Program-made: the position numbers and the translations under genes
The notes under the pieces: model-generated
Told to the model about the DNA's origin: nothing
Database searches by the model: none
Seen by the model: the letters and a program-made list of their open reading frames with translations, nothing else
Source: Paragemmobacter ruber
GTDB taxonomy: Bacteria > Pseudomonadota > Alphaproteobacteria > Rhodobacterales > Rhodobacteraceae
DNA: 64,000 nt
Direction of reading: 5' to 3'
Assembly: GCF_009908315.1 (NCBI RefSeq)
Contig: NZ_JAAATW010000003.1
Span: 558,001 to 622,000, forward strand
In this document: in pieces, positions 60,029 through 64,000 of the stretch
Numbering within the stretch: position 1 is the first letter of the stretch
Layout: the number at the start of each line of letters is the position of its first letter

Positions 60029-61285
60029 CTAATCCGCGCCGATCAGCGCCATAAGACGCGCCTTCTCGCCGGTGTCGTGCGCTTCGGATATGGCCTGCCC
60101 CAAAGCCTGCAACGAGGCGATGGAATGGCCCGCGCGAAAGCTGTCCACATGCGGCAGCATGGCGCGGATGCCGCTGGCGCGCGGGGCAAAGCCTTCCCAG
60201 CGCAGCAGGGGATTCAGCCAGATCAAGCGGCGACAGGACAGATGCAGCCGCTCCATCTCGGCCGCCAGCGCGCCGGTGTCGTCGCGATCCAGCCCGTCGG
60301 TGATGAGCAGGACCACCGCCCCCTGCCCCAGCACCCGGCGCGACCAGTCGCGGTTGAAGGCCCGCAAACAGGCCCCGATCCGCGTGCCGCCCGACCAATC
60401 CTGCGCCTCGGCCCCTGCCGCCTTCAGCGCGGCATCCACATCGCGGTTGCGCAGATGGCGGGTGATGTTCGTCAGCCGCGTGCCAAAGGTGAAGGCATGC
60501 ACCCGCGCCCAACCTTGCCCCTTGCGGTTGGCCACGGCATGGACGAAATGCAGCACCAGCCGCGAATACTGGCTCATGGAGCCCGAGATATCGCAAAGCA
60601 CCACAAGGTTCGGCCACCGCGCGCCGGGTGCCTTGTGCATCAGCCGCGTCACCTCGCCGCCCTGCCGCAGCGCCCCGCGCAGCGTGCGCCGACCGTCGAT
60701 CCGCCGCCCGGCAAGATCGGCCACCATCCGCCGCGTAATCAGGGGCCGCACCGGCAGCGCCAGCCGCGCCAGCATCCGCTTGGCCTCGGCCACCTCGGCC
60801 ATGCTCATCTGTTCGAAGTCGAGCGTCTTGAGCCGCTCTTCATGCGACATGGTAGAGGAGGCATCGATCTCGATCTGCGCGTCATCGTCCCGCGCCTCGC
60901 CCTCGCGGTCGGGCAGGTCGATCCCGTGGCCATCAAGCAGCGCCTCTGCCGCCCGCTTCTCGGCCGCATCGGCAAGGCGATCCTCCTGCACGCCGCGCAC
61001 CGCGGGCAGAAGCAGCGTCATCATGTGTTCCAGAAACTGCGGATCGCGCCAGTAGAGCCGGAAGACCTGATCATAGACCGCGCGCTGTTCCGGGCGGCTG
61101 ACGAAACAGGCATGCAGCGTCCAGTAGAAATCCACCTTCTCGGTAAATCCTGCCGCCTCCACCGCCCGGATCGCGTCGATCACGCGCCCCGGCCCGATGG
61201 GCAGCCCCGCCCGCCGCAGCGCGCGCGCGAAATGGGCGATGTTGTGGGAAAGCTTGCCATCCTCTGGCAGGGCCGGTGCGTCCAT
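60029..61285 (-). CDS. VWA-domain protein of the CoxE family
   Basis: A 418-residue cytoplasmic protein with a C-terminal von Willebrand A domain: MIDAS-type DISGSMSQYSR, TFGTRLTNITRHL and LLITDGLDRDDT. The N-terminal part (HFARALRRAGLPIGPGRVIDAI) is that of CoxE, which with the CoxD ATPase assembles the Cu-S-Mo centre of carbon monoxide dehydrogenase. CoxE homologues also serve other molybdenum hydroxylases. The start is ATG 61285 or GTG 61288. It follows the CoxD/MoxR gene with a 130-base gap that contains a repeat element. Confidence 0.92.
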   Translation of the reverse strand: MDAPALPEDGKLSHNIAHFARALRRAGLPIGPGRVIDAIRAVEAAGFTEKVDFYWTLHACFVSRPEQRAVYDQVFRLYWRDPQFLEHMMTLLLPAVRGVQEDRLADAAEKRAAEALLDGHGIDLPDREGEARDDDAQIEIDASSTMSHEERLKTLDFEQMSMAEVAEAKRMLARLALPVRPLITRRMVADLAGRRIDGRRTLRGALRQGGEVTRLMHKAPGARWPNLVVLCDISGSMSQYSRLVLHFVHAVANRKGQGWARVHAFTFGTRLTNITRHLRNRDVDAALKAAGAEAQDWSGGTRIGACLRAFNRDWSRRVLGQGAVVLLITDGLDRDDTGALAAEMERLHLSCRRLIWLNPLLRWEGFAPRASGIRAMLPHVDSFRAGHSIASLQALGQAISEAHDTGEKARLMALIGAD

Positions 61286-61310
61286 CACTGTGGCCTACCT
61301 TGGGCGAAGC

Positions 61311-61403
61311 GGGGGGGCAATCGTCCCCCCGTACCCCCCCGATCCCCTCCTTCACCGAAGGCGCCCGGGGCAGATGTCGCAAGATGGGTATTTGGGCCAA
61401 GAT
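61311..61403 (-). repeat. Intergenic CTTGG...AAATACCC motif with G/C-run hairpin, copy 5
   Basis: On the minus strand, ATCTTGGCCCAAATACCC (61403-61386) is followed by GGGGGGGTACGGGGGGACGA and TTGCCCCCCC, the same layout as the copies at 36851 and 53228. It lies between the CoxD- and CoxE-type genes. Confidence 0.6.
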
Positions 61404-61415
61404 GAAGGGGCCATG

Positions 61416-62327
61416 TCACGTGAAGACCAAGCCTTTCTTGACTTCGTCGAGCAGTTTCTTCGCCTCGGATCCCTGCAGCTTCTGGATGTCGTCCTGATAT
61501 TTCAGGATCGCCCCCAGCGTGTCGGCGATGACCTCGGGCGACAGCTGGATCACGTCAAGCGCCAGCAGGCATTTGCACCAGTCGATGGTTTCGGCCACGC
61601 CGGGTTTCTTGAACAGGTCCTCCGAGCGCAGGCGCTGCACGAAGGCCACCACCTCGCGGCTGAGGCGGTCCTGCGCTTCGGGGGCGCGGGCGCGCAGGAT
61701 TTCAAGTTCGCGTTCAAAACCGGGATAATCCACCCAGTGATAGAGGCAGCGCCGTTTCAGCGCGTCATGCACCTCGCGCGTGCGGTTCGAGGTCAGGATG
61801 ACGATGGGCGGCGCGGGCGCCTTGACCGAGCCAAGTTCCGGGATCGTGACCTGGAAATCCGACAATGCCTCAAGCAGGAAGGCCTCGAACGGCTCGTCGC
61901 TGCGGTCAAGCTCGTCGATCAGCAGGACCGGCGGGCCGCCCGCCTGCGGGCGCATCGCCGCCAGAAGCGGGCGTTCGATCAGATAATCCTCGGTGAAGAG
62001 TTCCGCCCGCAGCGTCTGCGCGTCGGCCCCTCCTCCCGCCTCGGCCGTGCGGATCGCGATCATCTGGGCCGCAAAGTTCCATTCACAGACCGCCGAGGCC
62101 GCATCCATCCCTTCATGGCATTGCAGCCGGATCAGCCGCCGCCCCAGCGCCGAGGCGAGGACCTTTGCGATCTCGGTCTTGCCGACGCCCGCCTCGCCTT
62201 CCAGAAACAGGGGCCGACCCAGCCGCAGCGACAGGAACACCACGGTGGCCAAGGCGCGCGAGGCAACATAGCCCTGCCCCGCCAGAAGCGTCTGCACCGC
62301 GTCGATGGATGATGGCAAATGCTGCAC
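61416..62327 (-). CDS. MoxR-family AAA+ ATPase, CoxD type
   Basis: A protein of about 303 residues, an AAA+ chaperone-like ATPase paired with CoxE. Walker A is FLEGEAGVGKTEIAKVLA, Walker B VLLIDELDRSDEPFEAFLLE, sensor 1 VILTSNRTREVHDALKRRCLYHW in two parts. The C-terminal lid (FKKPGVAETIDWCKCLL) is typical of CoxD. GTG 62327 is chosen because AGGAGA lies seven bases upstream and the protein then starts at the normal place; the open frame extends to 62417. It is the first gene of the minus-strand series. Confidence 0.92.
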   Translation of the reverse strand: MQHLPSSIDAVQTLLAGQGYVASRALATVVFLSLRLGRPLFLEGEAGVGKTEIAKVLASALGRRLIRLQCHEGMDAASAVCEWNFAAQMIAIRTAEAGGGADAQTLRAELFTEDYLIERPLLAAMRPQAGGPPVLLIDELDRSDEPFEAFLLEALSDFQVTIPELGSVKAPAPPIVILTSNRTREVHDALKRRCLYHWVDYPGFERELEILRARAPEAQDRLSREVVAFVQRLRSEDLFKKPGVAETIDWCKCLLALDVIQLSPEVIADTLGAILKYQDDIQKLQGSEAKKLLDEVKKGLVFT

Positions 62328-62500
62328 CGCTCTCTCCTGCCTCGGGCTGCCCGGCTGCGCGCGGGTCATGGCTATGCCCCGGTGGCGCCCGGGTGATGGT
62401 TGGCCCCTCCCCTCCATGGGGTCAAGCGGCCACAGGCTGGCATGCGACCAATGGAGGGGGGCGTTCCCATCCCCCCACCGCCCATGCTATCGCTGCTGTC

Positions 62501-63511
62501 ATGCGTGTGCTTGCGATCCTGACCGTCCGCAATGAAGGCAGCTTCCTTCTGGAATGGCTCGCCCATCACCGCGCCGCGGGCGTGACGGACATCCTCGTGT
62601 TTTCGAACGATTGCACGGATGGCACCGACCTGATGCTGGACCGGCTGGCCGAACTGGGCTGGCTCACCCATGTCCGCAACGACGGCCCGCATGACAAGGG
62701 GCCGCAATGGCAGGCGCTGCATCTGGCGGCGCGCCATCCGCTGACCCGTGCGGCCGACTGGATCATCGTCCTCGACGTCGACGAGTTCGTGAATGTCCAT
62801 GTGGGGGACCGCACTATTCCGGCACTGCTGCGCGCCCTGCCCGAGGCCGATGCCATCACCCTGACCTGGCGCATGTTCGGCAATGCCGGACAGGTGTCCC
62901 TGACCGATGCCCCGGTGACCGCAACCTTCACCCGCGCGGCGCCCGACCCGTTGGAATGGCCCTGGCGCGCGGTGATGTTCAAGACGCTCTACCGCAACGA
63001 TGGCCGCTTCGGCCAGCCGGGTGTCCACCGTCCGAAGGGGCAGGTGAATGACCGCCAGCGCTGGTTCGACAGTGCCGGCCGTCCCCTGCCGGGCGGGCCG
63101 CAGCGCATCTTCTCGGCGCTGGGGCAACCGCATTACACGCTTGCCCAGATGAACCATTACGCGCTGGGAAGCATGGAGGGCTATCTCGTCAAGGCCGACC
63201 GGGGCCGCGCCAATCGCGATGCCTCGGGCTTTGATCTTGGCTACTGGATCGACCGCAACCTCTGCGACAGTGAGGATCGCACGATCCTCGGCCTGCCGAG
63301 CCACGCCCTTCTGGCCGAACTCATGGCCGATGCGGCACTTGCCCGCCTGCACCGCGCGGCTTTTGACTGGCGTCGCGCCCGGTTTCAGGCCTTGATGCGC
63401 GACGAAGCCTTCCGCGCCCTCTTCGGCCGCCTGCTGATGACGCCCCCCACGCGCCACCTTTCGGCGGCGGAGGCGCGGCTCATCTGGACCCACGCGGTGC
63501 CCCCCCGCTAG
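62501..63511 (+). CDS. Glycosyltransferase family 2-type protein
   Basis: A 336-residue protein beginning RVLAILTVRNEGSFLLEWLAHHRAAGV, the pattern of the Glyco_tranf_2_4 family found in alphaproteobacterial surface-polysaccharide loci. The DxD-like motif is in WIIVLDVDEFVNVH. Further conserved segments are HRPKGQ and MNHYALGSMEGYLVKADRGRANR in two parts. Donor and acceptor unknown. It is divergent from the CoxD-type gene and upstream of the truncated gene at the window end. Confidence 0.87.
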   Translation: MRVLAILTVRNEGSFLLEWLAHHRAAGVTDILVFSNDCTDGTDLMLDRLAELGWLTHVRNDGPHDKGPQWQALHLAARHPLTRAADWIIVLDVDEFVNVHVGDRTIPALLRALPEADAITLTWRMFGNAGQVSLTDAPVTATFTRAAPDPLEWPWRAVMFKTLYRNDGRFGQPGVHRPKGQVNDRQRWFDSAGRPLPGGPQRIFSALGQPHYTLAQMNHYALGSMEGYLVKADRGRANRDASGFDLGYWIDRNLCDSEDRTILGLPSHALLAELMADAALARLHRAAFDWRRARFQALMRDEAFRALFGRLLMTPPTRHLSAAEARLIWTHAVPPR

Positions 63512-63690
63512 TCGGCAATTTCTTGCGGAAATCCCCAAGGACCGCCACCGAACGGCTTTCCAAATGCCCCGTTCCGCACCCTTCATGCCACAAACTTGCC
63601 GTTTGCCTTCGCTAGGCTGACGATCAAGTGTCGAAAGACCCGAGTCCGGGACATGCCCGCGACCGACCCGAGCAGAAAAGGCCAACGCCG

Positions 63691-64000
63691 ATGAACGACC
63701 GCGCCGATGGCGATGTCACAGACATGGATCCCGACCTGGCCACGCCGTCCAACGACGCGGCAGCGCCAGCACTGCCGCGCGAAGACTGGATCGACCGGAT
63801 CGAGGAGCTTTGTGCCGAAGAGGGGTATTTCGAACCGCTCGGATCCCGGCACTGGGCCTATTTCCACGATGACGGCCCGATCCTTCTGGTCTCCTTCGAA
63901 TCGCTCGACCGCATCCTCGCCCGCAAGGGGCAGATGCCCTTTGGTCATGACGTGGCCGTCGCCAATGGCTGGTCGCATCTGACCGTCATCTGCGACGGCG
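63691..64000 (+). CDS. Unknown protein, N-terminal part (cut by window end)
   Basis: At least 103 codons from ATG 63691 with AAAAGG upstream. The first 30 residues are acidic and Ala/Pro-rich. The rest has a regular pattern: DWIDRIEELCAEEGYFEPLG, HWAYFHDDGPILLVSFESLD and NGWSHLTVICDG. It resembles a family in Rhodobacteraceae that I recall being labelled, probably wrongly, as phosphoadenosine phosphosulfate reductase, with an alpha/beta hydrolase-like core further on. That core is outside the window, so the family is only a suggestion. Confidence 0.7.
   Translation, partial: MNDRADGDVTDMDPDLATPSNDAAAPALPREDWIDRIEELCAEEGYFEPLGSRHWAYFHDDGPILLVSFESLDRILARKGQMPFGHDVAVANGWSHLTVICDG

Overview
The window is a GC-rich chromosomal segment whose gene content points to an alphaproteobacterium of the family Rhodobacteraceae (order Rhodobacterales). 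The pointers are the CtrA and SciP cell-cycle regulators side by side, LpxI instead of LpxH in the lipid A cluster, the cobA-DUF2849-cysI-cysH-DUF934-fpr sulfur block, an Usg-family protein, an infC that appears to start at ATA, and an alphaproteobacterial-type LexA site (GTTC-N7-GTTC). I see no rRNA or tRNA genes, no CRISPR array, no insertion sequences and no prophage. Coding density is high and most of the window is core chromosome.

Layout. 1-3.1 kb: start of ccmF (cut by the window edge), an Lrp-type regulator, and divergently an arginase/ornithine cyclodeaminase pair that would turn arginine into proline. 3.2-7.4 kb: usg, gyrA with two small downstream genes, and a DoxX protein. 7.5-10.7 kb: tRNA modification genes trmFO and gluQ, hisI, and an IscU-like protein lacking the third scaffold cysteine. 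10.7-11.0 kb: a 39-codon membrane-protein gene, with a LexA box upstream and a terminator downstream. 11.1-15.5 kb: recG and ligA. 15.5-18.0 kb: ctrA, sciP, mnmA. 18.0-30.4 kb: a long minus-strand envelope and lipid block (pyrH, frr, uppS, cdsA, dxr, rseP, a 45-codon membrane protein, bamA, skp, fabZ, lpxA, lpxI, lpxB), without lpxD.

30.6-39.0 kb: miaA, an AraC-type regulator preceded by two DnaA-box-like sequences, and a complete peptide/opine-type ABC transporter whose two ATPases are fused in one polypeptide. 39.2-41.4 kb: a lytic transglycosylase, a membrane-anchored LuxR-type regulator, a cytochrome b561-like protein and a PepSY protein. 41.6-44.5 kb: ssb, sufT-like, a SatD-like/DUF3307 pair and an A-type Fe-S carrier. 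44.7-47.6 kb: tpiA, an EamA transporter and a cytochrome P450. 47.7-53.2 kb: an Lrp regulator divergent from the sulfite/APS reduction and siroheme operon. 53.3-64 kb: an Ala/Glu-rich membrane-anchored protein, infC, then a minus-strand series of molybdenum-hydroxylase accessory genes (CoxD/MoxR ATPase, CoxE VWA protein, XdhC, molybdopterin-binding protein) interrupted by an OmpA-family protein with 15-residue repeats and a Hint-domain protein. A glycosyltransferase and a truncated unknown gene end the window.

Repeated intergenic elements recur through the window: a CTTGG/CGTTG...AAATA(C/T)CC motif often followed by G-run/C-run hairpins (five copies), GC-rich REP-like hairpins (three copies), and AT-rich TTCGAA-centred palindromes in tandem (three loci). 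The observations I rate most interesting are the probable SOS-regulated 39-residue membrane protein, the SatD-like/DUF3307 pair with its retained cyclase-type aspartates, and the DnaA-box pair ahead of the AraC regulator. All functional calls come from reading motifs, not from database searches.
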